Notes: generated from the letters alone by a model not told the origin. A stretch of 58,726 nt of DNA from SAR86 cluster bacterium (GCA_016777005.1 JADHSF010000005.1:1-58726); one strand, 5' to 3'. Shown: positions 19,970-30,301, numbered from the stretch's first letter. Numbers and translations are program-made.

Positions 19970-20757
19970 CCTCTAAGATCAAAGATACTTTTTCTGAAAT
20001 TAAAGCAGAAAATAGAAAAGCGCTCATAACTTATATTGTCTCTGGTGATCCAGATCTAGAGACTACCTTAGAAATCATGCACACCATGGTGAAAGAAGGT
20101 GCCGATATTATTGAATTAGGTATACCGTTTTCTGATCCCATGGCTGAGGGCATTTCTATACAAAAGGGTCATGAAAGAGCTTTAAAGAAAGGAGCCTCCT
20201 TAATAGATGCCTTACAGTTGGTTGCTCAATTTCGATCGTCCAATAAAAAAACACCAATTGTATTCATGGGTTACATGAATACTTTTGAATCTTTGGGCGC
20301 CCAGGCCTTTATGGCCAAGGCAGTTTCTGCTGGGGTAGATGGAATTTTGATTGTTGATATGCCACCAGAAGAGAGTAGTAAGTTTAGTGATCATGCTATG
20401 AAAAATAATATTGATATTATTAGGTTAATAGCACCAACTACTAGCCTAGATAGAGCCAAAAAGATCTCTTCTCAATCTTCAGGTTATATCTATTACATAT
20501 CTGTAAAAGGAATTACGGGAGCAAGTAATATAGACGCCGATGATGTAAAAAATAAAGTAGAAGTATTACAAACATTCACTGATCTACCTATTGCAATTGG
20601 CTTTGGTATAAAAGATGCAATCTCAGCATCTTCTGTAAAAGATATTGCTGATGGTATAGTTGCTGGCAGTGTATTTGTTGACTTGATAGGAGAGGGCAAT
20701 GATGTCCTTAATATGGTTGCTAAAAAAACTAAAGAACTAAAAGAAGTACTCGGATAA
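19966..20757 (+). CDS. trpA: Tryptophan synthase alpha chain
   Basis: TrpA cleaves indole-3-glycerol phosphate and passes indole to TrpB. The barrel has the catalytic glutamate Glu50 in [15 protein letters not shown], followed by [11 protein letters not shown] and the phosphate-binding IGFGIKD and [10 protein letters not shown] segments. The usual PFSDP-x-ADGP stretch reads [15 protein letters not shown], a mild variant. The start codon is TTG, overlapping the trpB TGA as TTGA, so coupled translation decides the start. Length is 263 residues. Confidence 0.97.
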   Translation: MTSKIKDTFSEIKAENRKALITYIVSGDPDLETTLEIMHTMVKEGADIIELGIPFSDPMAEGISIQKGHERALKKGASLIDALQLVAQFRSSNKKTPIVFMGYMNTFESLGAQAFMAKAVSAGVDGILIVDMPPEESSKFSDHAMKNNIDIIRLIAPTTSLDRAKKISSQSSGYIYYISVKGITGASNIDADDVKNKVEVLQTFTDLPIAIGFGIKDAISASSVKDIADGIVAGSVFVDLIGEGNDVLNMVAKKTKELKEVLG

Positions 20758-20759
20758 AT

Positions 20760-21617
20760 ATGGCGAATTGGTTCGAAAAAATTCTACCTTCTTTCATTAG
20801 AAAGGAGACTGCAAAGAAATCTACAATACCTGAAGGATTATGGCAAAGCTGCAACTCTTGTAACAATATACTTTATGTTCCCGAACTGGAATCAAATTTA
20901 TTTGTATGCCCAAAATGTGATCATCACATAAGAATTGGAGCCAGGAAGAGATTAGAGCTTTTTTTAGATGCATCAGAAACTATAGAAATTTCTCAAGAAA
21001 AATCTCCCAAGGACTGGTTAAAATTCAAAGATACTAAATCCTATAAAGACAGAATAGACTCAGCTGAAAAAATAAGTAATGAAAAAGAGGCTTTGATAGC
21101 CATGAAAGGCAGCTTGAAAAAGATGCCAATAGTAGCTTCAGCTTTTGAGTTTAGATATATGGGTGGTTCAATGGGATCTGTAGTCGGTCAAAAATTTGTA
21201 GATACAGTTAATTTTGCCTTAGAAAATCAACTACCAATGATTTGTTTCTCTACAAGCGGTGGGGCAAGAATGCAAGAATCATTAATTTCTTTATATCAGA
21301 TGGCTAAAACAAGTGCAGCAATAGAAAAGATGAGACAAGCTAGATTACCTTATATTTCAGTAATGATTGATCCAATTTATGGAGGAGTTTCTGCAAGTCT
21401 TGCTATGTTAGGCGATATAAATATCGCAGAGCCTAAGGCTCTAGTTGGTTTTACCGGACCTAGGGTTATTGAACAGACATTGAATGTGCAATTACCAGAA
21501 GGTTTCCAGAGAAGCGAATTTCTATTAGAACATGGAGCAATTGACAAAATAGTACATAGAAAAGATTTAAGAGATACCGTACATAGACTCCTATACAGTC
21601 TGATCTCTAACAAATAA
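20760..21617 (+). CDS. accD: Acetyl-CoA carboxylase carboxyltransferase subunit beta
   Basis: AccD, with AccA, transfers carboxylate from carboxybiotin to acetyl-CoA, the first step of fatty acid synthesis. A four-cysteine zinc ribbon (Cys31, Cys34, Cys50, Cys53) is followed by the crotonase-like core with [25 protein letters not shown] and the oxyanion-hole region [13 protein letters not shown]. The length of 285 residues is typical. It starts two bases after the trpA stop, and folC follows after six bases. Confidence 0.98.
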   Translation: MANWFEKILPSFIRKETAKKSTIPEGLWQSCNSCNNILYVPELESNLFVCPKCDHHIRIGARKRLELFLDASETIEISQEKSPKDWLKFKDTKSYKDRIDSAEKISNEKEALIAMKGSLKKMPIVASAFEFRYMGGSMGSVVGQKFVDTVNFALENQLPMICFSTSGGARMQESLISLYQMAKTSAAIEKMRQARLPYISVMIDPIYGGVSASLAMLGDINIAEPKALVGFTGPRVIEQTLNVQLPEGFQRSEFLLEHGAIDKIVHRKDLRDTVHRLLYSLISNK

Positions 21618-21623
21618 TCTTCT

Positions 21624-22874
21624 ATGGACTCCAACCTTTTATCAGATTGGCTTACACATATAAATTCTAATAGACCCAATGAGGGAGAGTTTGGGTTAGA
21701 TAGGCTACAAAGTATTTTCTCCAAGATGATTAAACAATCATTAGGTAAAAAAACCATCATAGTTGCTGGAACTAATGGAAAAGGAACAACGGTTGAGTAC
21801 TTAAAAAACTTTTTGTTAGAGGCTGGTTACAGCACTGGAACCTATACTTCACCTCATCTGATTCAATTTAACGAAAGAATACAAATCAATGGAAATCATG
21901 TGGATGATACAAGAATAGTTAACGCATTTAAGAAAATAGAAAAATTAAAAGAGGATACTAGGCTCACATACTTCGATTATGTAACTTTAGCTGCTTTTGA
22001 TATATTTGCCTCTGAGGAACTAGATTTTGTCATTATGGAAATTGGAATTGGAGGTAAGCATGATCCAGTTAATTTAATTAATTCTGATATATCTATCATT
22101 ACAAATATTGAAATGGACCATGAAAAGTGGCTGGGTAAAACGCGTGAAGAGATAGGCTCTCAGAAGGCGGCAATCTTTAAGGAAGGAAAGATCGGCATCT
22201 TAGCTTCAGAGCAGATGCCTGAATCAGTAACTTCATTGGCCTATAAAGTATGTTCTTCTGTTTTTGAGTTAGGCAAAAGTTTTACAATTGAAGAAAACTT
22301 ATCAGGATGGAATTACATTCTTAAAGAAAATGAGTTTGACTTAAAAAACTTATCTTATCGAAACTTAAATGTTGAATCTGCTGCAGGTGCTATTACTGCA
22401 TTTAAGTTAATCTCTAAAAAAGAAATAGATTACAGAGGCGTCATTGCAAAAACTTTTTTAAAAGGCAGGTGTGATGTAGTTGATAATTTTATTTTTGATG
22501 TGTCTCATAATCCTGCATCGGTTAAATATCTTGTTAATTTTCTTAAAAAAAATTTCGAACATCAAAATTTTAATGCTATTTTCTCTTCCATGTCCGACAA
22601 AGATAATAGATCTATAATTAAGGAAATCTCTGATTGGATTTCAGAATGGAATATTTGCTCAATAGATGACGATAGATTTAATTCTTCTGAGTTAGAAGCG
22701 TCCATCAATGACTTAACTGGGAAAAAAGTAAAGAAATTCGATTCCGTATATTCAGCAATCAAAAACGGTTACCATAAAGATGATCTATATGTAGTATTCG
22801 GATCCTTTCTGACAGTTAGTGAGGGTTATAAAGCAATACAGGAGATAAGGGGTGAGCATAGTGAAAAGAATTAA
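21624..22874 (+). CDS. folC: Dihydrofolate synthase / folylpolyglutamate synthase
   Basis: FolC adds glutamate to dihydropteroate and to folates. It belongs to the Mur ligase fold: an ATP loop at residues 49-55 in IIVAGTNGKGTTVEYL, then the TGTYTSPHLIQFNERI substrate region, the MEIGIGGKHDPVN metal site and the FDVSHNPAS hinge. The 416-residue length is normal. Its end overlaps the SPOR-domain gene. The order accD-folC-SPOR-cvpA-purF is the standard gammaproteobacterial one. Confidence 0.96.
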   Translation: MDSNLLSDWLTHINSNRPNEGEFGLDRLQSIFSKMIKQSLGKKTIIVAGTNGKGTTVEYLKNFLLEAGYSTGTYTSPHLIQFNERIQINGNHVDDTRIVNAFKKIEKLKEDTRLTYFDYVTLAAFDIFASEELDFVIMEIGIGGKHDPVNLINSDISIITNIEMDHEKWLGKTREEIGSQKAAIFKEGKIGILASEQMPESVTSLAYKVCSSVFELGKSFTIEENLSGWNYILKENEFDLKNLSYRNLNVESAAGAITAFKLISKKEIDYRGVIAKTFLKGRCDVVDNFIFDVSHNPASVKYLVNFLKKNFEHQNFNAIFSSMSDKDNRSIIKEISDWISEWNICSIDDDRFNSSELEASINDLTGKKVKKFDSVYSAIKNGYHKDDLYVVFGSFLTVSEGYKAIQEIRGEHSEKN

Positions 22875-23313
22875 CTATTTCTTAATATTCTCAGTATTAG
22901 GCTTTATTCTTTTAGCAACTTTTAAGCAACCAGTAACTTACGAGAATAATGACCCTGTTGATTTTGTAAAAGAAATACCAGAAATTCAACTCAATATTCC
23001 TCTTGATGAAGGACTTGAAAAGGGTGCAGAGAATATTTACAACCCAGAAGAATTCACTCCAAGTGATCTTACAAATTTTAGTCCAGCATGGACTATTAAA
23101 GTAAAAACTTATTCAGATAAAGGTAAGTTGCTCGAAGATATAAATTACTTAAAGAAACTTGGTTATAAGGTTTATTCAAGGTTTGATAAGAATTCAATTA
23201 ACACATTTAATTTATATATAGGCCCTACGCTTTTAAAGAAAGACTCTTTATTATCTCTAGAAGAGTTACAAGATTTAGGGGGCTTCAACCCAGAGGTTCT
23301 AAAGTATGATTGA
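22861..23313 (+). CDS. SPOR-domain membrane protein (DedD position)
   Basis: A short cytoplasmic start and one membrane helix (YFLIFSVLGFILLATF) are followed by an acidic linker. The carboxy end has a SPOR domain (WTIKVKTYSDKGKLLEDINYLKKLGYKVY...LYIGP), which binds denuded glycan strands at the division septum. It sits between folC and cvpA like dedD. Two GTG starts are possible: 22852 and 22861. I prefer 22861 because AAGGGG lies 8 bases ahead, giving MKRINYF; the other is only three codons longer. The protein is 150 residues, shorter than E. coli DedD (220). Confidence 0.8.
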   Translation: MKRINYFLIFSVLGFILLATFKQPVTYENNDPVDFVKEIPEIQLNIPLDEGLEKGAENIYNPEEFTPSDLTNFSPAWTIKVKTYSDKGKLLEDINYLKKLGYKVYSRFDKNSINTFNLYIGPTLLKKDSLLSLEELQDLGGFNPEVLKYD

Positions 23314-23833
23314 AAATCTTGCTCTAATAGATTGGTTTTCTATGACACTGATGATGGCTTTTGGTATTGCAGGATTTTTTAATGGTTTTATCAAAGAAAT
23401 CTTTTCAGCTGCTGCATGGATTTTCTCTTTAGCTCTGGCTTGGCTTTATGGACCTTTGCTGTTCCCGCTTGTGCAGGACTATGTTGGTTCAAATACATTA
23501 AAAAATGTTATTAGTTTTATCCTTATGTTCTTGATCTCCTTTTTAACTTTGAAGATTCTAGGTTCTATTATCTCAAAATTAATATCAGCAATAGGGTTAA
23601 AGGGTTTAGATAAACTTTTAGGGATATTCTTTGGGTCTATAAAAATATTAGCGATATTGAGCAGTGTTTATGTCTTTAATTTAAGCTTTTTAGATCAAAA
23701 TAAATGGTGGCTAGATTCTTACTCAAGGATTTATTCAATACAAGTTTACGAATACTCAAAACCTGTATTTGATAAATGGATAAAAAAAGCAGATATTATT
23801 CTAGATAAAGATAATCCTAAGATTACTCTTTGA
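23306..23833 (+). CDS. cvpA: CvpA family membrane protein
   Basis: CvpA is an inner-membrane protein first tied to colicin V production and encoded next to purF in many Proteobacteria. Four hydrophobic segments are visible: MTLMMAFGIAGFFNGF, AAWIFSLALAWLYGPLLF, VISFILMFLISFLTLKILGS and ILAILSSVYVFNLSFL. The GFxxGFxKE start pattern is clear. The length of 175 residues is normal. It overlaps the SPOR gene by 8 bases and purF begins 15 bases after it. Confidence 0.93.
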   Translation: MIENLALIDWFSMTLMMAFGIAGFFNGFIKEIFSAAAWIFSLALAWLYGPLLFPLVQDYVGSNTLKNVISFILMFLISFLTLKILGSIISKLISAIGLKGLDKLLGIFFGSIKILAILSSVYVFNLSFLDQNKWWLDSYSRIYSIQVYEYSKPVFDKWIKKADIILDKDNPKITL

Positions 23834-23848
23834 TATAGAATATAAGAT

Positions 23849-25330
23849 ATGTGTGGAGTAGTAGGAATTGTAAGTCAGAAAGAGGTTTCTCCTGTTATTT
23901 ATGATGCCCTAACAATCCTACAACATAGAGGACAAGATGCAGCCGGAGTAGCCACTTCAACCAATAATCGATTTTTTATTCGTAAGCAGTTAGGTTTAGT
24001 AAGAGATGTTATAAGAAATCAGCATATACTCAATTTGAGAGGTCAGATGGGTATAGGGCATGTTAGGTATCCAACTGCTGGAAGTGAAGACAGAGAATTA
24101 GCACAACCAATGTATGTTAACTCTCCTTTTGGAATAAGCATCTCTCACAATGGAAATCTTACAAACCAAGAAGAACTAAAAGATGCCTTGGTGCATAAAG
24201 ATCTTAGACATTTAAATACTGATTCTGATAGTGAGGTTTTGCTTAATGTATTTGCACATGAACTTCAAAAACAAGGCTCTATTAAACCAGGGTCAAAGGA
24301 GATATTTGCTGCAGTAAGGGCACTTCATAAAAGAGTGAGAGGCGCATATTCTGTGGTGATAATGATCAATGGTGTTGGAATTGTTGGATTTCGGGATCCT
24401 TTTGGTATTAGACCTTTGATAGTTGGTTCCAAAGAAACAGATTTGATAGGAAAAGACTACATGATTGCTTCAGAGAGTGTTGTTCTGGATTCGTTAGGTT
24501 TTGAAACTATAGATGATATCGAAGCGGGTTCAGCAGTTTTTATAAGCTCTGAAGGCGTTTTAGAGACAGAATCGTGTATCAATAATCCAATACCTACCCC
24601 ATGCATTTTTGAATATGTTTATTTAGCTAGACCCGATGCCAAAATAGATAAGATTTCTGTGCACAAGTCTCGCTTAAGAATGGGAGAATTTCTTGCTAAA
24701 AAAATCATGGAGATCAAGCCTGAACATGATATTGATGTGGTGATACCTATACCTGACAGCAGTACGACATCCGCTCTGCAGCTTGCCTCTACTTTAGGAA
24801 TTAAGTACCGCGAAGGATTTGTTAAGAATAGATATATAGGAAGGACTTTCATCATGCCATTTCAAGAAAAAAGAGAGAAGTCTGTAAAACAAAAGCTCAA
24901 TCCCATTGATTTAGAATTCCAAGATAAAGTTGTTTTGCTTGTTGATGATTCAATAGTGAGAGGGACAACCAGTAGGCAAATAATTGAAATGGCGAGATCT
25001 TCAGGTGCTAAAAAAGTTTATTTTGCGTCTGCAGCTCCTCCAATTCGCTATCAGAATGTTTATGGTATCGATATGGCAGCAACTACTGAGCTAGTTGCTC
25101 ATCAAAGAACTGAGAAAGAAATAGAAGAGTTCATTAAGGCTGATTGGCTTATCTATCAAGATCTAGACGATCTCATTCAAGCTGCTCAGGTAGGCAATGA
25201 AGACATTAAGCAATTTGAATGCTCCATATTCAATGGAAAGTACGTCACAGATGATATTGATGACAACTACTTAAAGAATTTAGAAGATGCGCGTAATGAC
25301 AAATCTAAAGCCTCTAGGCAGCTAAGTTAG
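23849..25330 (+). CDS. purF: Amidophosphoribosyltransferase
   Basis: PurF makes phosphoribosylamine from PRPP and glutamine, the first committed purine step. The glutaminase nucleophile is Cys2 in MCGVVGIV. The start is unprocessed-ready, as in the E. coli type, with no propeptide of the iron-sulfur kind. The PRPP loop reads KVVLLVDDSIVRGTTSRQII. The 493-residue length fits the E. coli-like class (505). The stop abuts the convergent acnB stop with no spacer. Confidence 0.98.
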   Translation: MCGVVGIVSQKEVSPVIYDALTILQHRGQDAAGVATSTNNRFFIRKQLGLVRDVIRNQHILNLRGQMGIGHVRYPTAGSEDRELAQPMYVNSPFGISISHNGNLTNQEELKDALVHKDLRHLNTDSDSEVLLNVFAHELQKQGSIKPGSKEIFAAVRALHKRVRGAYSVVIMINGVGIVGFRDPFGIRPLIVGSKETDLIGKDYMIASESVVLDSLGFETIDDIEAGSAVFISSEGVLETESCINNPIPTPCIFEYVYLARPDAKIDKISVHKSRLRMGEFLAKKIMEIKPEHDIDVVIPIPDSSTTSALQLASTLGIKYREGFVKNRYIGRTFIMPFQEKREKSVKQKLNPIDLEFQDKVVLLVDDSIVRGTTSRQIIEMARSSGAKKVYFASAAPPIRYQNVYGIDMAATTELVAHQRTEKEIEEFIKADWLIYQDLDDLIQAAQVGNEDIKQFECSIFNGKYVTDDIDDNYLKNLEDARNDKSKASRQLS

Positions 25331-27910
25331 TTAAGTTTTTACTTCTTCAATTGTTATAGAGGGAAGAATGGCACTATTTGCCGCATCTTTGTAAGAAGCA
25401 ATTTCATGAAAATTTAAGTATCTATAGATATCTGAGCTCATCGCATTTATTTCTGACATGTAGCTTGAGTACTCTTCTTTTGTCGGTATATGCCCCAATG
25501 TTGCAGATATTGCTGCTACTTCAGCAGAAGCTAAGAATACATTGGCACCATCACCCAGTCTATTTGGGAAATTACGAGTGGAGGTTGATACCACAGTCGA
25601 TTCCGCTTCAACCCTAGCTTGGTTGCCCATACACAATGAACATCCAGGCATTTCTAATCTTACTCCGGCATTTTCAAAAATGTCATAGTATCCTTCTTCG
25701 GTAAGCTGATGTTTATCCATTTTAGTTGGAGGTGAAACCCATAGCTTAGATGGAAGTTCAGATTCGTTTTCCAAGAGCTTACCAGCAGCTCTGAAATGTC
25801 CAATGTTTGTCATACAAGATCCTATGAATACTTCATCTATATGAGTATTAGCAATTTCAGATAAGGGCTTGATATCATCCGGATCATTAGGACATGCCAA
25901 AAGAGGCTCTGTAATGCTATTAAGATCTATTTCAATTACAGCCGCATACTCTGCGTCATGGTCAGCTTCCATTAAAATAGGCTTTTCAAGCCAAGCTTCC
26001 ATGGCTTGAGCTCTTCTTTCAAGAGTTTTCTTGTCTTCGTAACCCTCTGAAATAAGCCATCTCAAAAGAGTTACATTAGATTCAAGATATTCTCTAATTG
26101 GCTCTTCATTAAGCTTGATAGTACAGCCTGAAGCTGATCTCTCCGCCGAAGCATCAGACAACTCAAAAGCTTGTTCTACTTTAAGATCAGGAAGTCCTTC
26201 GATTTCCAGACATCTACCTGAAAAAATGTTTATTTTTCCTTCTTTTGGAAGAGTCAATTGACCTGATTGAAGCGCGGCGTAGGGTATTGCATTTACCAGA
26301 TCTCTTAAAGTTATACCTGGTTGAATCTCACCTTTAAATTTTACCAAGACAGATTCGGGCATATCTAATGGCATAACTCCTAGAGCTGCACCAAAAGCCA
26401 CTAATCCTGAACCTGCAGGAAAGCTTATCCCTAATGGAAATCTAGTATGAGAGTCACCACCTGTACCAACCATATCTGGTAATAACATTCTATTTAGCCA
26501 TGAGTGAATAATGCCATCACCTGGCTTTAGGGCGACACCACCTCTCGTTTGTATAAATTCAGGAAGTGTGTGCTGCATTTCTACATCTTTAGGAAGTGGA
26601 TAGGCAGCTGTGTGACAAAATGATTGCATAACTAAATCGGAATTAAATCCAAGGCAGGCTAATTCCTTCAATTCATCTCTAGTCATTGGACCGGTAGTAT
26701 CTTGACTGCCTACTGTAGACATTCTTGGTTCACAGTAGATCCCAGGTCTAATGCCTTCTACACCACAAGCTTTTCCAACCATTTTCTGAGCCAAGGTAAA
26801 GCCATTAGTACTTTCTTTTGCTTCATCTGGCCTAGTAAACACTTTCGATGATTCTTGTTTTAAGATTTCTCTTGTTTCATCTGTAAGACTTCTTCCAATG
26901 ATTAGAGGTATTCTCCCTCCGGCTCTAACTCCATCAAGCAAAGTATTTGATTTATATTCATATTTGCAAAGTTCTTCATTGGTATCTGTGTTGATTACTT
27001 TTTGTTCATAAGGGTAAATTTCAATTATATCTCCCATGTTCATTTTGCTGACATCGCACTCGAACGCTAATGCTCCTGAGTCTTCTAGGGTGTTGAAGAA
27101 TATGGGAGCTATTTTTCCACCAATACATATTCCTGCCTGTTTCTTGTTAGGTATGAAGGGTATGTCTTCTCCGATGTACCAAAGCAGTGAATTAGTTGCT
27201 GATTTCCTAGAGGAGCCTGTACCCACAACATCACCAACGAATACTAATGGAAGTCCGGATTCTTTCAATTTATTAATGGTCCCAAGGGGATCATCCATTG
27301 TTTTCTTAAGCATTGCTAATGCATGAAGTGGTATATCTGGTCTAGATGGTGCATCAGGAGCTGGAGATAGATCATCAGTATTAATCTCTCCTTCTACCCT
27401 AAAAACAATAGCTTTTATAACTTCGTCTAGTTTTGGTTTGTTTGTAAACCATTCAGCATTTGACCAGGAATCCACAACTCTTTTTGCATTCAGATTTGTT
27501 TTGGATAATTCAATTACATCATGTTTAGAATTAAACATTAAAAGAGTCTTACTTAGACCTTCTGCGGCCAGCGTTCCCACTTCATCATCTTCAAGCAAGC
27601 CAATGAGTGATTCAACATTGTAACCCCCCAACATTGTTCCCAATAACTTGGTCGCTAGCTGTCGATCTATTAATGGTGAAGATGTTTGGCCTTTAGCGAC
27701 ATCAGTCAAGAAGGCAGCTTTTACGTAAGCTGCAGGGTCAACCCCTGCAGGTGTTCTATTTGTTATTAAATCTAATATATATTCTTCTTCGCCACTTGGG
27801 GGTGATTTTAAGAGTTCTACTAGTCCTGAAACTTGCTCTGCGTTGAGGGGCAAGGGAGGTATGCCTTGTAGTAATCTCTCTTCGACATGGGATTTATAGT
27901 TTTCTAGCAT
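25331..27910 (-). CDS. acnB: Aconitate hydratase B / 2-methylisocitrate dehydratase
   Basis: AcnB interconverts citrate and isocitrate and can hydrate 2-methylaconitate to 2-methylisocitrate. The 859-residue protein has the AcnB-type order: an amino-terminal HEAT-like domain (MLENYKSHVEERLLQG...), the swivel domain with GDVVGTGSSRKSATNS, then the catalytic domains. The [4Fe-4S] cysteines are in FIGSCMTNIGHF and in MPGCSLCMGNQARV. It is the only aconitase in the window and may complete the methylcitrate cycle of the prp operon. Confidence 0.97.
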   Translation of the reverse strand: MLENYKSHVEERLLQGIPPLPLNAEQVSGLVELLKSPPSGEEEYILDLITNRTPAGVDPAAYVKAAFLTDVAKGQTSSPLIDRQLATKLLGTMLGGYNVESLIGLLEDDEVGTLAAEGLSKTLLMFNSKHDVIELSKTNLNAKRVVDSWSNAEWFTNKPKLDEVIKAIVFRVEGEINTDDLSPAPDAPSRPDIPLHALAMLKKTMDDPLGTINKLKESGLPLVFVGDVVGTGSSRKSATNSLLWYIGEDIPFIPNKKQAGICIGGKIAPIFFNTLEDSGALAFECDVSKMNMGDIIEIYPYEQKVINTDTNEELCKYEYKSNTLLDGVRAGGRIPLIIGRSLTDETREILKQESSKVFTRPDEAKESTNGFTLAQKMVGKACGVEGIRPGIYCEPRMSTVGSQDTTGPMTRDELKELACLGFNSDLVMQSFCHTAAYPLPKDVEMQHTLPEFIQTRGGVALKPGDGIIHSWLNRMLLPDMVGTGGDSHTRFPLGISFPAGSGLVAFGAALGVMPLDMPESVLVKFKGEIQPGITLRDLVNAIPYAALQSGQLTLPKEGKINIFSGRCLEIEGLPDLKVEQAFELSDASAERSASGCTIKLNEEPIREYLESNVTLLRWLISEGYEDKKTLERRAQAMEAWLEKPILMEADHDAEYAAVIEIDLNSITEPLLACPNDPDDIKPLSEIANTHIDEVFIGSCMTNIGHFRAAGKLLENESELPSKLWVSPPTKMDKHQLTEEGYYDIFENAGVRLEMPGCSLCMGNQARVEAESTVVSTSTRNFPNRLGDGANVFLASAEVAAISATLGHIPTKEEYSSYMSEINAMSSDIYRYLNFHEIASYKDAANSAILPSITIEEVKT

Positions 27911-28006
27911 GATATTTAGTGAAGAAGTTATTTATTGGTGCAGCATTTTATCATAATCTGTAATTTAAAGTTGCGTAGAAATGACTTAGATATATCATAA
28001 GAGATA

Positions 28007-28462
28007 ATGAATAAGTCAGTGAAAACCCCATGCATAGGAGTTTGCTCTACTGTCTTTGGTGATGAGGTCTGTAGAGGATGCAAGCGGTTTCAGCATGAGG
28101 TAATTAAATGGAATTCCTATAATGACCCTGAAAAAAGGCTCGTTTTAGATAGGCTAGAATCTTTAAAAGTCCAAATTATGGAATCAAAAATTATAGTAAC
28201 TGATAAAAAGCTACTTAAGTCTAAGCTTGAAGAATATAAAATAAAACATGATGAGGATAGCAACCCTCTGTGCTGGGTTTTTGATCTTCTCAGAACAGGC
28301 AGTCAATCTATTCCTAACTCTAAAGATTTTGGTTTTAATCCCTTACTAAATGATATGACTGATCTGTCTGATCTAAAGAAAGTTATGGAAGATGAACTCT
28401 TTCAGTTATCCGAAGCGCATTATCAAAGGTACTTTAAGACTGAGAAATACTTTAATGTCTAA
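28007..28462 (+). CDS. DUF1289 protein with a long carboxy-terminal extension
   Basis: Residues 7-45 hold the DUF1289 signature TPCIGVCSTVFGDEVCRGCKRFQHEVIKW, with four cysteines that probably bind metal. DUF1289 proteins are usually 55-80 residues; this one has 151. The extra part (residues 65-151) contains NPLCWVFDLLRTGSQSIPN and an acidic helix. I do not recognise it as a named domain. The ATGTCTAA overlap with the MiaE-like gene argues for one transcript and perhaps a shared role in tRNA or iron-linked work, which is only inference. A weak TTGCGT-16-TATCAT promoter precedes it. Confidence 0.75.
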   Translation: MNKSVKTPCIGVCSTVFGDEVCRGCKRFQHEVIKWNSYNDPEKRLVLDRLESLKVQIMESKIIVTDKKLLKSKLEEYKIKHDEDSNPLCWVFDLLRTGSQSIPNSKDFGFNPLLNDMTDLSDLKKVMEDELFQLSEAHYQRYFKTEKYFNV

Positions 28463-29042
28463 TACATGGGAAACCATTCTCTGCTCTCCTACTCCTAAAG
28501 CCTGGATAGATAAGGCCCTAAACTCGCTTGAAATTCTTTTGATTGATCATGCGCATTGTGAGAAAAAAGCTGCATCCTCAGCAATCTCTTTGATTCATAA
28601 ATATCCACATTATAATTTAGCTAAGATACTCTCTCCTTTAGCAAGAGAAGAGCTTTTACATTTCGAGCAAGTTCTTAGGTTGATTGACCAGCATGGTTTT
28701 AAATTCAAGAATCTAAAATCGGGTAAATATGCCCAAACCCTTCATGATGCATCTTCTAATCAAGAACCAGATAAGCTTAAAGATTCTTTGGTTATTAGTT
28801 CACTAATTGAAGCAAGATCTTGTGAAAGATTTCATGCCCTCATACCTTTTCTTTCAGATAAACTTAAAAAGTTTTATTCAAAGCTATACGAAGCCGAGGC
28901 GCGTCACTGCGATCTTTACTTAGATATCTATTGTGATATTTTTGATGAAGATTGGTCGGATAGATTGAAGCATCTCTCTTCTATTGAATCTAATTTTATT
29001 AACCAAAAAGATAATCTTTTTAGGTTCCATAGTGGCTACTGA
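28455..29042 (+). CDS. miaE: tRNA-(ms2io6A37) hydroxylase-like di-iron protein
   Basis: MiaE hydroxylates the isopentenyl group of ms2i6A37 in tRNA with a ferritin-like di-iron site. This 195-residue protein shows the expected ligands: Glu36 in DHAHCEKKAASSA, the EELLHFEQV ExxH pair, a glutamate in IEARSCERFHAL, and EARHCDLY. A longer frame from 28392 exists, but the ATG at 28455 fits the family start (SNTWETILCSPTPKAWID) and overlaps the upstream stop by 8 bases. It is convergent with umuC, two bases away. Confidence 0.9.
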   Translation: MSNTWETILCSPTPKAWIDKALNSLEILLIDHAHCEKKAASSAISLIHKYPHYNLAKILSPLAREELLHFEQVLRLIDQHGFKFKNLKSGKYAQTLHDASSNQEPDKLKDSLVISSLIEARSCERFHALIPFLSDKLKKFYSKLYEAEARHCDLYLDIYCDIFDEDWSDRLKHLSSIESNFINQKDNLFRFHSGY

Positions 29043-29044
29043 AA

Positions 29045-30301
29045 CTATCTAACAATGGGTATCTCTTTCCAGTTGGTGAGATATCTAGGTGATTTTAATA
29101 ATCTTCTCATAGACCATGGTTTCTTGATTCCCTGTGAGGCAAAAGTAACTTTTCCAACTCCTGAGGTATTAATTTTATCAATTGCTGTCATTAGTTTTTT
29201 ACTGTTTATTCTTTCGTCTATATTTCTAAATAAATCACCTTGATAGATACCTTCATCATAAAAGTCACTGAGCATTACTCCTGCCTTAATAAAATTAATA
29301 TTTTCCTTAAAGAGCTGCTCTGTCATATGCCTTGTAGCATTTAAAATATCTCTAGTATCATTCGTCGGAGAAAATAATTTATAACTCCTGAATCCGTTAT
29401 ATTGCTTGTCTTGTTTACGAAAATAGTTTGTCCTCATGAATACTGAAACCATTTTGCAATATTGATTCTCTCTTCTTAATTTTTCACATGCGCGTGAAGC
29501 ATAGTCACTGACAGCTTCATTAACAGAGTTGAAGTCATTCACTTTCTTACTAAACGTTCTACTCACAACAATCTGTTTTTTTGTTTTAGGTTGCTGCTCT
29601 AGACCTATACAAGAATAACCTTGTAGCTCCATTACTGTTCTTTCAAGAACACTGCTAAATTTTCTTTTTATCAGCTTGGTGTCTATCTCTGCCAGTTCAA
29701 GGGCTGTTTCTATGCCTAGACTGTTTAATCTCTTATTGATTCTACTGCCAACACCCCAAACTTCTCTTACAGGCATTAATGCCATTAACTTTTTTCGCCT
29801 TTTTAGATTTGTTAAATCCACAACTCCATTAGTGGCTGGATAATGTTTAGCTCCATAATTGGCTACTTTCGCCAAGGTTTTTGTTGGGCCTATGCCTACA
29901 CAAACAGGCATGCCAACCCAGCGGTCTATTGTCTCACGACATTGATGTCCAAATTTTTCACAGTCTTTTAAGCCTGTAAGATCCAAGAAAGCTTCATCGA
30001 TGCTATACACTTCTACTTTAGGTGATAAATTTTCTAAAGTTTGCATGACTCTAGAAGATACGTCAGCATATAGCTCGTAATTTGAAGAAAATGCAACACC
30101 TCCTTTTCTAAGGAAAGATTTCTCTATTTTGAACCAAGGCTCGCACATTTTAATTCCCAGTTGTTTTGCTTCTTTCGATAGGGCAACTACACAACCATCA
30201 TTATTTGATAAGACGACCACAGGTTTTTTTTTGATATCCGGTCTAAATATTCTTTCACATGACGCATAAAAGCTATTACAGTCAACTAAAGCAAAGGTCA
30301 T
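29045..30301 (-). CDS. umuC: UmuC, catalytic subunit of DNA polymerase V
   Basis: UmuC is a Y-family polymerase for error-prone synthesis across damaged bases. The palm motifs are FALVDCNSFYASCERIF at the start (Asp7) and VYSIDEAFLDL near residue 100. The helix-hairpin-helix region VREVWGVGSRINKRL follows, then the little-finger domain and a carboxy tail typical of UmuC (418 residues; E. coli 422). It lies three bases after umuD in one operon behind a consensus SOS box. Confidence 0.97.
   Translation of the reverse strand: MTFALVDCNSFYASCERIFRPDIKKKPVVVLSNNDGCVVALSKEAKQLGIKMCEPWFKIEKSFLRKGGVAFSSNYELYADVSSRVMQTLENLSPKVEVYSIDEAFLDLTGLKDCEKFGHQCRETIDRWVGMPVCVGIGPTKTLAKVANYGAKHYPATNGVVDLTNLKRRKKLMALMPVREVWGVGSRINKRLNSLGIETALELAEIDTKLIKRKFSSVLERTVMELQGYSCIGLEQQPKTKKQIVVSRTFSKKVNDFNSVNEAVSDYASRACEKLRRENQYCKMVSVFMRTNYFRKQDKQYNGFRSYKLFSPTNDTRDILNATRHMTEQLFKENINFIKAGVMLSDFYDEGIYQGDLFRNIDERINSKKLMTAIDKINTSGVGKVTFASQGIKKPWSMRRLLKSPRYLTNWKEIPIVR

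Noticed and set aside
25378-27623. Several open frames opposite acnB
   Set aside because: They lie wholly inside acnB on the other strand, have no upstream signals and show no recognisable domain.
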